DNA from: Ochotona curzoniae
Taxonomy: Eukaryota > Chordata > Mammalia > Lagomorpha > Ochotonidae
Assembly (NCBI RefSeq): GCF_017591425.1
Contig: NW_024465885.1
Location: forward strand, 42,403,001-42,467,000
DNA: 64,000 nt
Direction: 5' to 3'
Shown here piece after piece: positions 9,551 to 20,029 of this stretch. Made by a program: the position numbers and the translations under genes. A model generated the notes under the pieces. It ran no database searches. It was not told the origin of the DNA and was given only the letters and a program-made list of their open reading frames with translations. Each line of letters begins with the position of its first letter. Position 1 is the stretch's first letter.

Positions 9551-11087
9551 TAACCTTCAGCATTGTTAGAGGTCAGAGACCATATCCATGTAAAACCAGG
9601 AAATCTAAAAGTGCACATCTGCTAGCATCCCTAGGTCAAACCACCAAGCTGTGAACTCAACACAGTCCTAATGAAGCTCTTTGATTCAGAATTTCACAAA
9701 GTCACTTTGCCAGCCTGCAAATGCCATCCCTTCTTCTTTCCTTGAGAGATTTAAATCCCCCCCTCAACAAAGTTTCCTAGCAACCATAACATGGCAACCA
9801 AGGCCGTGTCTTACGCCCTTGGAACCAGCCTCCCCGCAGCACTGGAACTCCCAGCTGTCTTAGCTGTGGGGCTGTGCCCCAGAATGTCTGATGGGGAGAG
9901 TAGGAGGAAGCCGTCTCCAGGGCTGCCATAAAGACAAGGTCCAGTATTAGAGAGGGCAAGATTCCAGTTACCAGGGGGCATGGGGGAGGGCGGGGGCATA
10001 AATTTATTTTTCCTGATGTGGTTGAGATTAGCAACTGCTGCATCGCAGCCTGAGAACATAGAATTATGGCAATTAAAATGCAGAGGCCGGCCTGAGGAAA
10101 GAGTCGAGGTCTCCTCACCCGGAAGAGCCACATTGACTGATGCAGGTGTAAAGAATGGGCAGCAAAGTGGCATCAGCGAGGTCTCTGGCACTAAGCCTCC
10201 AAACTGATCACAAAATTCATCCAGTTTGAGCATTGCTGAGGAGAAAGAACTGACTACTTGAGCTGAAACTGTGGTCACAGCTCACACACCTCGAGGTCAC
10301 TTGGTTTGATACAAGTGGTGAGGTCACTTGTATCAAGGCCAAGGCCACAGGCAGCATCAACTGCAAATTAATGCAATTAATTACTGAGGGCAGGGGGAGG
10401 GAGAGGAACTCACCGGGTCAACTTACAAAATTCATTTTTAAGTTATTAATTCATGAAACTGTTTAGTTCAATGAAAACCATAGTTGTGAGTCTTTAATTT
10501 CTTAAATGACAATGAAATGCTAAAGTTCAACCGGTGCAGTTGCAGCATTGAAATTATACTTTCTAATCACAGATTTCCAGAAGAGATCATTAATTATTCT
10601 TACACAGATAAAACTTTCCTAAAGCGTCCCAGGAGACATGGCACCGTATTAAGAACTGTTTTCAATGCTCCATAAACAACAGAAGGGGAGGAAGCAAAGC
10701 TGAGGGGGAAGGAGAGGCCTTCGGTGACACAGTCACGGGGCAGGCAAGGGCACGAGCAGGTAGGAATCCTGAGACACCCTTGCCTCAGCTGCAGTACCTG
10801 GGCTCCACCCGGCCTCCACCTCTGCTACCAGCTTCCAGCTAACACTGGAAACAACAGCTCGGGTCCGTAACACTCAGGCAGGTCACCCTGGGTGGGTCAC
10901 TAGGCTGCAGGTTTCACCCTGTCCCAACCTTAGGTGCCAGGGATATTTTTTTGTCTTGTGTCTACTGCTCTGGGTCTCTGCTTTTCAAAAATCTGAAATT
11001 TTAAAATGAAATAATCATTAGCAATATCCTGCCATGATTATGCATGCAGAAGTCCTAAATGCCTGAAATAATCCGGGCATTTTCTAG
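9551..11087. other. SINE-free interval with possible regulatory content
   Basis: No interspersed repeat recognised over 1.5 kb. It contains two GCAACCA half-sites (9780-9786, 9794-9800), an inverted repeat (10306-10336), a homeodomain-type 'attaatgcaattaattac' patch at about 10368-10385, and AT-rich sequence to 10640. Open frames of 118-155 codons on the minus strand (9777-10278) show no known domain. An enhancer-like role is inference from repeat absence and motif clustering only. Confidence 0.4.
10293..10336. repeat. Inverted plus direct repeat with two AGGTCA half-sites
   Basis: Arms TTGATACAAGTG (10306-10317) and CACTTGTATCAA (10325-10336) are perfect 12-bp complements around a 7-base spacer. 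'gaggtcacttg' is also repeated directly at 10293-10303 and 10320-10330. Both copies contain AGGTCA (10294-10299 and 10321-10326), the nuclear-receptor half-site. Confidence 0.85.
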
Positions 11088-11400
11088 GGGTCCCAGCACA
11101 GCAGCCGAGTAGCTAAAATCCTTCCTTGCACGTGCCAGGATCCCATATGGGCGCCAGTTCAAATTCCAACAGCCCCGTTTCCCATCCAGCTTCCTGCCTA
11201 TCTCCTAGGAAAGCAGTGGAAGATGGCCTAGAGCCTTGGGGCCCTGGAAGAAGCTCCTGGCTCCTGGCTTCAGATCAGATTAGCTCTGGCCGTTGCAGCC
11301 ACTTGGGGAGTGAAGCAGTGGATGGAGATTCTTCCTCTTTGTCTCTCCTCTCTGTGTATCTGCCTTTCCAATAAGAATAAATAAATCTTTCTTTAAAATT
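11088..11400 (+). mobile_element. CSINE, full length
   Basis: Head 'ggggtcccagcacagcagcc', 'ggatcccatatgggcgccag', and tail 'ccaataagaataaataaatc'. It ends the SINE-free interval. Confidence 0.9.
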
Positions 11401-12099
11401 TCTTTATTCAAAGTGAATCTTGAATAATTCCAGCTCAAGAAAAATAATCAAAAGCTAATGCCACAAGATGGCACACATTCAAATATCCAGAAAACACAAG
11501 CTCCTTTATCAAGAAATTTAAATGTGTGATATTTAAGAGTAATTGTGCCCTTTAAATGCTGGTTTCTCCAACCCAGTCAGATGGATGCTGGGCTTTGCCA
11601 CGGGGGACTTTGTCCTAGAGGACTGCTCTGCGCTCTACTGGACACTGTGTCTCACAGTGTCTGCCTCTACGTCCCAGACACCAACAGAAACTTCCAGATG
11701 GTGGCAATCAAGAAAATATCTCCAGACACCGCAAAATGTCCCCTGGAAGGCAAAATTGAGAACCTATGCCCTCAGGCAACAGAGCAACAACAACTGAAAA
11801 AAAATTTTTCTATCACCTATTAACCATTTAACATCCCAAAGCTGATATGCAAAGAGAGCTGGCTCACAGGCACACTACACTACAAATGTTTCCTTCAACC
11901 AAGTTTTAATAACTAAATAAAACAATGGAGTCACTCGCAGTTTATTAAGTCAACGAAGTCCTTTCCGTACCTCGTAACTCAGTTGTGCCAGAAGAACCAG
12001 AACACCATAAAAATCAAATGTAAAGCTAACCAATCACCTAGCCAAGGAATGGAAAAGATGGACAGATTCATAACGAACGAAGCATTGGATGTTCTGCTT
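11401..12099. other. Unassigned sequence around a DNA-transposon relic
   Basis: Outside the hAT-like fragment (11560-11772) nothing is recognised. Overlapping + frames at 11543-11823 fall across that relic and are not genes. Confidence 0.45.
11560..11772 (-). mobile_element. hAT-Charlie-like DNA transposon relic
   Basis: 'ccagacaccgcaaaatgtcc', 'cctggaaggcaaaattgag' and the terminal 'ttgagaacc' match the end shared by several old mammalian hAT-Charlie MER elements ('aaatgtcccctgggggg', 'gttgagaacc'). Left edge uncertain. Confidence 0.5.
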
Positions 12100-12189
12100 T
12101 CAAAAGCAAATGACACGCAAAGGACAGCATCAAGAAGAGAAAACTGACAGCCCACAGAACATAGAAAAGTCTGCAAATCAAAAAGCAGC

Positions 12190-12270
12190 TTCAAAAACTT
12201 CACGGAAAATGCATATCATGAATTTCAAATTTTTGCACCAGGCTAATCTTTCCATTCCATTTTTCCACTA
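12190..12270. mobile_element. MITE-like element inside L1
   Basis: 'cttcaaaaacttcacggaaa', 'atgcatatcatgaatttcaa' and 'atttttgcaccaggctaatc' follow the same order as the elements at 41890 and 62250. Probably a short palindromic DNA transposon. Confidence 0.55.
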
Positions 12271-12279
12271 CCTTTCTTT

Positions 12280-12618
12280 TTTTTTTTACTTTGAAGATTT
12301 ATTTATTTTATTACAAAGTCAGATATACAGAGAGGAGGAGAGACAGAGAGGAAGATCTTCCGTCCAATGATTCACTCCCCAAGTGAATGCAATGGCCGAT
12401 GCTATGCCGATCCGAAACCAGGATCCAGGAACCTCTTCTGGGTATCCCACATGGGTGCAGGGTCCCAAGGCTTTGGGCCATCCTGGACTTCTTTCCCAGG
12501 CCAAAAACAGGGAGCTGGATGGGAAGTGGAGCTGCCGGGTTTAGAACCTGCGCCCATATGGGATCCCGAGGCGTTCAAGGCAAGGACTTTAGCCGCTAGG
12601 CCACACTGCCGGGCCCTC
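12280..12618 (-). mobile_element. Young CSINE, full length
   Basis: T-run, 'gaagatttatttattttatt', 'gaagatcttccgtccaatga', 'aggactttagccgctaggcc' and 'actgccgggccc'. One of the least diverged copies and a good guide to the local consensus. Confidence 0.93.
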
Positions 12619-12859
12619 CACTAGCTTTCTGAAGCCCTTTTCTCTCTTAAGAAACTTGTTTCTAGAATACACAAAGAATTCTAACTTAAAAAAAAAAACT
12701 CAATTGAAAAACAGGCTCAGGATTTGATCAGATGTTCTCCCAAGAAGACAGACCATCAGTTAGCACATGAGAAGTGACTGCTGCCTAAAGAGACTGCAGA
12801 TCACACACACAGGGACACACCTCTCTCATGCTACAATGGTTACAACCCAAAGGTCACAC

Positions 12860-13215
12860 AAAAGCCAGCAGCATTACGGTGCAGCATGTCAAGCTGCCAT
12901 CTGCTACAAAGGCATCTTGTATCAGAATGCTGATTAAAATCCTGGCCGCTATGCTCCTGAATCAGCTCCTGGCTAATGTGCCTGGGAAACCAGCTAAATA
13001 TGGCCTACACGCTTGGGCCCCAGCTACCCATGTTGGAGACCCTGATGGAGATTCCAGTTCCAGTCTTCAGCCTGGCCCAACTCTGGCCATGTGGCCATTT
13101 TGGGAATGAACCACTAGAAAGCAGATAACAAACCAGCTCGCTCACTTACTTCTCTGCCTGACCATTTCTGTCATTTTTGCCTTTCATATAAATAAACCTG
13201 TTCGCTAAAAAAGAA
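12860..13215 (+). mobile_element. CSINE (older subfamily)
   Basis: 'tgatggagattccagttcc', 'gcctgggaaaccagctaaat', and tail 'tgcctttcatataaataaac'. Inserted in the L1 at 12100-14330. Confidence 0.75.
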
Positions 13216-13377
13216 TTGAAAACTAGGTGGTCAAACAAATATTTAGACACTAGTGCTCAAAGTAAAATAACCAAAATGTGGGATGGGTAGAATCCCAACA
13301 TGAGCCAACTGAAAATGAACAAAATGTGGTGCACCCACATTTAGAACATCATTCAGCCCTAAAATGGTAGAATATTG

Positions 13378-13700
13378 GGGATGGAGCTGGTATGCTCACA
13401 CAGCAAGCTAATCCCTTATCCAATGGTTCCCAGCACCCATATGGGCAGCCGGTTCATGTCTCGGTTCATGTCTCAGCTGCTTCAATATCCATTCAGCTCT
13501 TTACTTATAGCCTGGGAAAGCAGAAGAGGATGGCTCAAGTTCTTGGAACCCGATACCCATGAGGGAGACCCAGAAGAAGCTCCTGGCTCCTGGCTTCAGA
13601 TCAGCTCAATTCTGGCCATTGAGGAATTTGGAGGGGTAAATCAGCAAATTGAAGACCTGTCTTTCAAATAAAAATAAATAAATCTTTTAAAAATGAAAAT
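13378..13700 (+). mobile_element. CSINE in L1
   Basis: 'gcacccatatgggcagccgg', a local 'ttcatgtctcgg' duplication (13454-13477), and tail 'tttcaaataaaaataaataa'. It separates two adjacent L1 blocks. Confidence 0.85.
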
Positions 13701-13909
13701 AAAAATTTTAAAAGGTAAGAGTACTAAAAAATGCTAACATACGATTCCTGAAAACATTCTGCTAAATAATCAACAATAAAAGCAATAAAAAAACAAATAA
13801 ACAAGGGCTACCTAGCATGTGATTCCATTTAAATGCAATGCTACAGAGGCAGAAAATAGACGAGTGATTGAAGGAGCAGGGGAGGGAAATGACTGCCAAT
13901 GGGTACAAG

Positions 13910-14150
13910 TTTTTCTTTTTTTAAAGACTGATTTGAAAGAGTTAGACGGAGAGACAGAGAGAGGATATGTCCTTCCACTGGTTCCCTCACCAAATGGCCA
14001 CAATGGCCAGAGCTGGGCTAGTCCAAGCCAGGGTCACCCACGTGGGTGCCAGGGCCTGCTTCCTCAGGCCAAGCAGGGAGCTGGATGGGAAGTACAACAG
14101 TCAGGACACAAGCCCATACGGAATGGCAGTCACCACCATACTTGCCCCAC
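13910..14150 (-). mobile_element. CSINE in L1, shortened
   Basis: 'aagactgatttgaaagagtt', 'gtccttccactggttccctc' and 'caagcagggagctggatggg'. The L1 resumes at 14151 with 'aggtttttcttttgggaatg'. Confidence 0.8.
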
Positions 14151-14431
14151 AGGTTTTTCTTTTGGGAATGATAGAAATGTCCTCAAACTGACTTTGATGG
14201 TTGCATAACTCTTTAAAGATACCAAAAAGGAAGATATAACTGAATTATATACTTTAAAAAGAGGCAATATGTATGCAATGTGATTATCTTAAAGCTGTAA
14301 CAAAAATCAAAATGCCCTCTGGACAATGCATAGAAGTTTCAATCACAATTGTAGAAACAAAATGTAACAACAAAACATAAACATTATAACAAACCCTGAC
14401 AAGAAAGGCAGATCAGGACAACATTCTCATT

Positions 14432-14752
14432 TTTAAAAATGTATTTCTTTTTATTTCAATGTCAGAAATACAGAGAGTAAGAGTGAGGTCTTCACTCACT
14501 TTTTCACTTACTCACAACGGCTGTCAAAGCCAGAGCTGGGCCGATCCAAAGCCTGGTGCCTAGAGTTTCTTCCGGGTCTTTCCCGTGGTTGCAGAGGACT
14601 TTGGGCCAACTTCCTCTGCTTTCCCAAGCTATAAGCAGGGAGCTAGATGAGGAAGAGGAGCGGGCAGAACATAAACCAATGCCCATGTGCAGTGACAGCG
14701 CTTGTAAGTGGAGGGTAAGCCAGTTGAACCATGGCAGTGGCCCCAGAAACTC
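14432..14752 (-). mobile_element. CSINE, full length
   Basis: 'tgtatttctttttatttcaa', 'cagagagtaagagtgaggtc' and 'gaaccatggcagtggccccag'. Confidence 0.82.
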
Positions 14753-15294
14753 CAAAGGTTAACGGCATTCAGAAGTGAGGCTTTAAGTTGGTCACATAGC
14801 ATACATTTTGCCTCTTTTTAAAGAATATAATTCAGTGCTTTTTTGTTTTTTTTTTCAGTGTGTTTAAAGAGTTGTACAACCATCAAATATATAAAGATAA
14901 CAACTACAAGACCTCAAAGCAAAACTAAATGAAAGTGATTGTTTCTGGAGCACACAGGACAGAGTGGGATTTAGAGAGGGGCCAGGAGACTGTTAACTTA
15001 GCTCATGGCACATCTGTTCCATGAGCTCCTTAGTGCCTCAAAGAATGAGCAGGCTGCATATCACTTTAAGAATCAAATTAAGCTCCACATTACCTGGATT
15101 AAAAAATCTGCACGACATACAAATACACTTTATGACTGAAAAATATTACACTGGACTATCCTTACCGTGTGAAAACATGATTTAAATGTCGAAACACAAG
15201 CAACCGACTCTAGGTTAACAGCCAAAGGTGGCAGCGGGACAATAGATGATGGGGCCTCAGAAAGTTCCTAGAAATGTGCTCTTAGGAAAAAGTG
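14753..15294. other. Mostly unassigned; possible L1 relic
   Basis: Bases 14800-14890 ('tataattcagtgcttttttg', 'agagttgtacaaccatca') resemble an old L1 3' segment. The rest, with an 'atggcacatctgttccatga' imperfect palindrome near 15004, is not recognised. Confidence 0.4.
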
Positions 15295-15295
15295 A

Positions 15296-15531
15296 TGCTC
15301 AGGACCATGTCAGAGTGCCTGAGTTCAAGTCGTAACAACCCCCAGACTCCAGCATCCCACTATAGCATCCTACTAGTAGGTATCTTGAGAGGCAGCAGGT
15401 GAACAGCTCAACCAGTTGGCTCTCTGCCACCCACGTGGGAGACACAGATTGACTTTCTGGCTTCTGGCTCTCATCTGGCCCGCCCCAGCTAGTATGGGCA
15501 TTTGGGGAATGAACCAGTGTGCTACAGATCA

Positions 15532-15569
<38 letters not shown>

Positions 15570-15612
15570 ACATACACACACCCTCTCTACCTTTCAAATA
15601 AATAAAAAGTAA
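15296..15612 (+). mobile_element. CSINE with expanded CT tract
   Basis: 'ctgagttcaagtcgtaacaa', 'gggcatttggggaatgaacc', and tail 'ctttcaaataaataaaaagt'. Its CT-rich stretch has grown into a microsatellite. Confidence 0.78.
15533..15582. repeat. (CT)n/(CA)n microsatellite in a SINE
   Basis: 'tctctctctctctctctc' followed by a short 'cactcacatacacacacc', arising within the SINE body. Confidence 0.93.
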
Positions 15613-16204
15613 CCAATTCAAAAAGTTTCTACACCTGGATTTTAAATGTTTTGCATCAAAGTAAATGTAATGCTTTAGTTTCTTTATTCCACAAGTTTTT
15701 TTGAAGTACCTTCAGGTGCCAGATTCTCACAAAAGAAATCTCTATAAAATTGTGTGTCAAGCAGACAGTGGAAATGATCATAAGGTCAAGAGTGGCACAT
15801 CATAATGACATTAAAAAATCCCCCCCAAAAAAATTAAAGTTGAAAAAAATTAACATTCAAAGAACATTTCAGATGAAAGAACATGTGGTGTTCTCCCAGA
15901 CTGATCATTCAGGTGCACCCAGAAACTCACCTGAGGAAGGGAGAAAAGGCTCACCCCCCAGAACGCAGCAGAACCTGCCAACAAACATACACATTTATGT
16001 AAAACATGGTCAGAATTACAATGGGGACTCAAGATCATGTGAGGACAAAGAGAATGTCTGATGCTAGAATTCCTAAGGATGCAGGAAACAACAAAACCAG
16101 AAGTGCCCTACCAGGTACCGCAGAGAGCTCAGGGCCTGCCAGCTAAGCCAGCCCCTGTGATTCAGAGGTAGTCGCTATGTCCTGCTTAAAAAAACATCCC
16201 AGGT
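15613..16204. other. Unassigned interval
   Basis: AT-rich to about 15870, then mixed. Nothing recognisable; a 103-codon + frame (15750-16061) lacks any domain. Confidence 0.45.
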
Positions 16205-16500
16205 GAGCTGAACACAATGGCTCACTGGCAAAATCCTTGCCTTGCAGATGTCGGGATCCCATAGGGGCACAAAATCCTGTCTAGGGTATTCCACCTCCCA
16301 TCCAGCTCCCTGCTTGTGGCCTGGGAAAGTAGCAACAGATGGACCAACACCTTGGAACCCTGCACCTGTGTGGGAGACTCCTGACTTCAGACTGGCTCAG
16401 CTCTGACTATTGTGGCCACTTGGGGAGTGAACCAGCGGATGGGAGATCTTTCTCTTTGTCTCTCCTCTCTGTAAAGCTGACTTTCCAATAAAAATAAATT
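16205..16500 (+). mobile_element. CSINE
   Basis: 'tgtcgggatcccataggggc', 'tccctgcttgtggcctggg', and tail 'actttccaataaaaataaat'. It carries a small deletion before 'gggagactcctgac'. Confidence 0.87.
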
Positions 16501-16511
16501 GTACAGGGAAA

Positions 16512-17635
16512 AAAAAAAAGTTTACAAAACTTCCCAGGTATTACTGCCCCAAAACACCGTGATGTTTTGCAAGGGGGTGGAGAGCAGAGTCTTGCAAAGA
16601 CAGAAACTACACATTTCTTCAGTTAGCTGGACCAGCTCCTGGTTAATTCCCAAACCAAGCCAAGTCCCCAGAAGGTTCTGGCGAGAATAAACCCCATGGG
16701 TGTGAACCTCTGGAAAATGCCCAAAGAGTACCCAGGAATTAGTCAGGAGTCCCACCTCACCCAGACTGGAGACCATCGCTCTCCTGAAATGCAGCAGGGT
16801 CCCCTTTGCCCTGCCCAGGTGGTCCAGCTGAGTCCACAAGAGATCCTGTCCCCAGAGCTGCACGGGGCCCTGGGACACTCAAGCCCTGGGCTTCCAGCCC
16901 TCCCCAGCAAGGATCTGGCGGGAGAGGGGGGGAGGTACCACAGGACAAGGCTGGGAGGAAAGCCAGGCTTGCCAAGGCTCTCTGACCCAGCCTGCACAGC
17001 CCTCAGGCGTCAGCCAACCTCCCAGTACTTCTGCTGGCAACTTCCCCCTGACACCTCTGCAGGGAGGGTCCCAGTCCCTTCCTCATCCTGACCTCTCTGC
17101 CCAGGGATGTCCAGCTGGCTCACTGGGACTCATTATCACCTCAGCATGGTGGGAAGAGCAGGAAACCAGGAGCAGGAAGGAGAACTGATCTATGTTTACA
17201 AGGTTAGCAAGTCTCCAAAGGAGGAGGACAGGAAGGTGGGGGGCAGGCAAGAGAGATGTCCTGGGAGGCAGATTTTCCTGCAGGATTTCTGGGCTCATCC
17301 CCCACCTGTCACCCACTCACCCCTTCTCCCCTAAGGCTGAGAACTGTTCCGCAGGATTCTCAGTCTCACCCCACCCATGCCGTCTCACCCAGGTTAAAGA
17401 ATTGTTCTCTGGGCTTCCATAACGGGATCACCATAGCCTAAACTTCCATTTCCTCTGTGGCAACTCCACACTGGGACCCGCTGTCTCTCTTACACACCTG
17501 TATTCTAACCCATCCGAGCCCCAGTCACATTGCCTTCTTCATGAGCCCCATTGATGCCTGCAACCTTGCCTAGCACCAGCCCCTACAGCAATTGTTCTTT
17601 GCTCTACACACCTGTCTATTACAAAGCTTAATTCA
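16512..17635. other. SINE-free, moderately GC-rich unassigned block
   Basis: No repeat recognised over 1.1 kb. Open frames on both strands (118-131 codons, 16522-17091) show no domain, and no clear acceptor/donor pair bounds them. A short tandem 'gggctcatcccccacctgtc' style C-rich stretch lies near 17292. Could hold conserved noncoding DNA; not testable here. Confidence 0.4.
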
Positions 17636-17639
17636 CAAA

Positions 17640-17832
17640 CAGGGCACAGTGACAGATTTTTTAAAATAGTAACAAAACAGAAGTATGACAGTACAATGGA
17701 ATACAAGGTCTCCCAAGCTCAGCAATTGCTTACTTCCAGAATTTTCCACTTAGTATCCTCACACTTTTGACCACAGAGTAACTGAAACCACAGGAAGCGA
17801 AACCACAGATAAGGGGTGGCTGTATTAGTATG
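17640..17832. mobile_element. Tigger-type DNA transposon relic
   Basis: 'gcaattgcttacttccagaa', 'tggaatacaaggtctcccaa', 'gtaactgaaaccacaggaag' and 'cgaaaccacagataaggggt' fit the end of a Tigger-group element ('ggtaactgaaaccgcggaaa', 'gcgaaaccgcggataagggg'). Identification is by remembered pattern. Confidence 0.6.
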
Positions 17833-18607
17833 TATAGAATCCCATGTTTCATAACATGGGGTTCTATAAAGGTAGAAGCTAGAATAAATAAGTGTTGCTT
17901 TTATAAAACCAAACACACTTCCTCCTCCTTTTTCTTCCCAGAAGTCTAAGCAGTCACCGGCAGAAAACATGAGGTGCTTTTCTGATTATCCCACAGTTTT
18001 GTCCAACGTCAACAACACCGACACCCCAATGTTCCCAATGGGAGCAATGAGTTTGCAACAAACCTCCAAGGACCTTGGCCCATTCTGAAGGTGAGTATGG
18101 GCAGGGCTAAAGAAGCTTCCTCCCACAGTTCTCCAATGAATCATCTCTCTTTGTTTTATATCCTTTGAATGCAGACAATGGACAGGCTCTCAGCTAGTGC
18201 CAGGTCTACACCCACAACCCTTTGCCTTGCTGCTTCGGCTGCAGGGACCTGACACCCCACCCCATCTGCACTAGCAAAACAGCCTCAAGGTCTTCTAGAA
18301 CAATCTCACAACACTGGAGGAAGAACCTCTCCCATGTTTCAGACCCACAGTCTAGGCCCTCAAGAATGTCTTACTGGTGCCCCCAGGGACTCAGAGAAAG
18401 GGAAAGGCTTGTGCTGGAGAGGTGTGGGGTAGAGGGTAGGGGGAATGCAACTTCTTGTATCTTTTTACAATGCAACATTGTGTTATTCTTAGGACACTCT
18501 GCTCCCTGCTTTTTTTCTGAGTGCCGCCTTTATTTTTTGGTGTAATTCTTTTTCAATAAGTGACGCAGTCTATAGCAATGATGAGACTATTTTCCTTTTC
18601 AAAGAGA
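17833..18607. other. Unassigned interval
   Basis: Contains the imperfect inverted repeat 'agaatcccatgtttcataac' / 'atggggttctat' at about 17837-17869. No gene or repeat otherwise. Confidence 0.45.
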
Positions 18608-18890
18608 CATTCGGTTACTTGAAAAGTAGTGTTACAGAGGGTGAGATAGAGATCTTCCAACTATTGGTTTGTTCCCCCAAAAAGTCAATCTGACCCAGCC
18701 AATATTTGGGGTCTGAAACTCCTCCTGGGTCTCCCTCATGGGTGACAGGTTTTAAGCACTTGGGCCATCTTCCACTGCTTTCCCAGGAACATTATTAGCA
18801 GGGAGTTGGATCAGAAGTAGAACAGCCAAGGACTCGAACTAGTGCTCAGACAGGATGCAGCTTAACCAGCTGCACTACAGTGTTCCCAAT
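18608..18890 (-). mobile_element. CSINE, diverged
   Basis: 'aaagtagtgttacagagggt', 'agcagggagttggatcagaa' and 'accagctgcactacagtgtt'. Confidence 0.75.
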
Positions 18891-18944
18891 ATTTTCTTAA
18901 AAAAAAAAAAAAGAAGTTATAATGTACATAAAATAGAATAGGAG

Positions 18945-19230
18945 CTGGAGTGTTAGTGTAGCAAATAAAACCACTGCCTGCAACACAGGCATTCCTATCC
19001 CAGTCCTGACTATTCTATTTCCAATCCAGCTTCCTGTTAAGACACCTGGGAAAACAGTGGAACATAGCCTAAGTGCTTGGGCCTCTGCAGCCCTATGGGA
19101 TATGTCGATGAAGCTCCTAGCTTCAGCCTGGCCCAGCCCTGGCTGTGGCAGCCATTTGTGGGAGTGAACAAACAGAAAAATTGTCCCCTCTCTCCCAGTC
19201 TCTCTGCAACTCTTTAAAAGAAATCTTAAA
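18945..19230 (+). mobile_element. CSINE, diverged
   Basis: 'gagctggagtgttagtgtag', 'ttcctgttaagacacctggg', and 'gtctctctgcaactcttt' at the tail. It lies tail-to-tail opposite the copy at 18608, separated by an A-run. Confidence 0.75.
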
Positions 19231-19244
19231 AAAAAAAAACTAAA

Positions 19245-19325
19245 CTCTCTCTATATATATATATATAATATACGCATATGATATATATCATATGTATGAT
19301 ACACACACACATACATATGAGAGAG
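19245..19325. repeat. AT-rich and (AC)n microsatellite
   Basis: 'tctatatatatatatataat', then 'catatgatatatatcatatg', which is self-complementary, then 'acacacacacatacatat' and 'gagagaga'. Confidence 0.9.
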
Positions 19326-19439
19326 AGATGCAAAAATCTTAAGCTTGGGATTGTAAGACTGAAAGTTTACCCAGTCCTCAGAAATCAGATTTTTCTGGTC
19401 CTGTATTGCAGGGGGAAAGAAAAAAAAAAAAAAAAGGAC

Positions 19440-20022
19440 AGAGGGGCAGACATTGTGGTAAAGTGGGATAGACGCATAATGAAGTGTTGGTTTTAGGAGC
19501 AGCTACTGCATACACTTTTTTTTCAAGATTTGTTTTTCTGAAAAGCAGAGTTACTCAGAGAGCTCTTCCATCCACTGGTACACTGAATGGCCGTAACAGC
19601 CAGGCCTGGGCTGAACTCAAGTCAAGAACCAGGAGCTTCATCCTGGTCTTGCATATGGGTATAGGAGCCCAAGGATTTGAGCCATCCTCCACTGCTTCCC
19701 AGGTGCATTAGCAGGGAGCTGGGAAAGAAGTGTAATAGCCAGGAACAGCATCACAGGTGCCTTCACCCACTATACCCCACACCAGCCCCAATGGCACCCT
19801 TCTGACCCAGCTTCTTGCAATGTATTTGAGAGGCAGCAAATGATGTCCCGTGTGAGTTCCAGCCACTCACAAGGAAGCCATGGGCTCAGTGGCTCCTAAC
19901 GTGGGCCTGCCATGCTAGTCCCGGCTGCTGCATGCATTTGGGGAGTGAACCAACAGATCAAAGATAGCTCTCTTCCTCCCTCCCATCCTCCCTGCCTTTG
20001 CATTAAATCAATCTTTTAAAAA
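19440..20022 (+). mobile_element. Plus-strand CSINE interrupted by a minus-strand CSINE
   Basis: The head 'gggcagacattgtggtaaag' is at 19443. After the nested copy the body resumes at about 19800 with 'tctgacccagcttcttgcaa', 'gagaggcagcaaatgatg', and the tail 'catTAAATcaatctttt' near 20010. Confidence 0.65.
19518..19788 (-). mobile_element. CSINE nested in another CSINE
   Basis: T-run with 'caagatttgtttttctgaaa', 'cttccatccactggtacact' and 'cattagcagggagctgggaa'. It splits the plus-strand element at 19440-20022. Confidence 0.8.
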
Positions 20023-20029
20023 AAAGAAA

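Larger units (their letters stand above)
12100..14330 (+). mobile_element. 5'-truncated L1 (end of ORF2 plus 3' UTR), split by five insertions
   Basis: Pieces in L1 order are: 12120-12190 ('gacagcccacagaacataga'), 12655-12860 ('acaaagaattctaacttaaa', 'caattgaaaaacaggctcag'), 13225-13377 ('acaaaatgtggtgcaccc', 'cattcagccctaaaatgg'), 13701-13909 ('acattctgctaaataatcaa', 'gtgattccatttaaatgc') and 14151-14330 ('gaatgatagaaatgtcctca', 'ttgatggttgcataactct'). The reading frame is full of stops. The five insertions are one MITE-like unit and four CSINEs. Confidence 0.75.
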
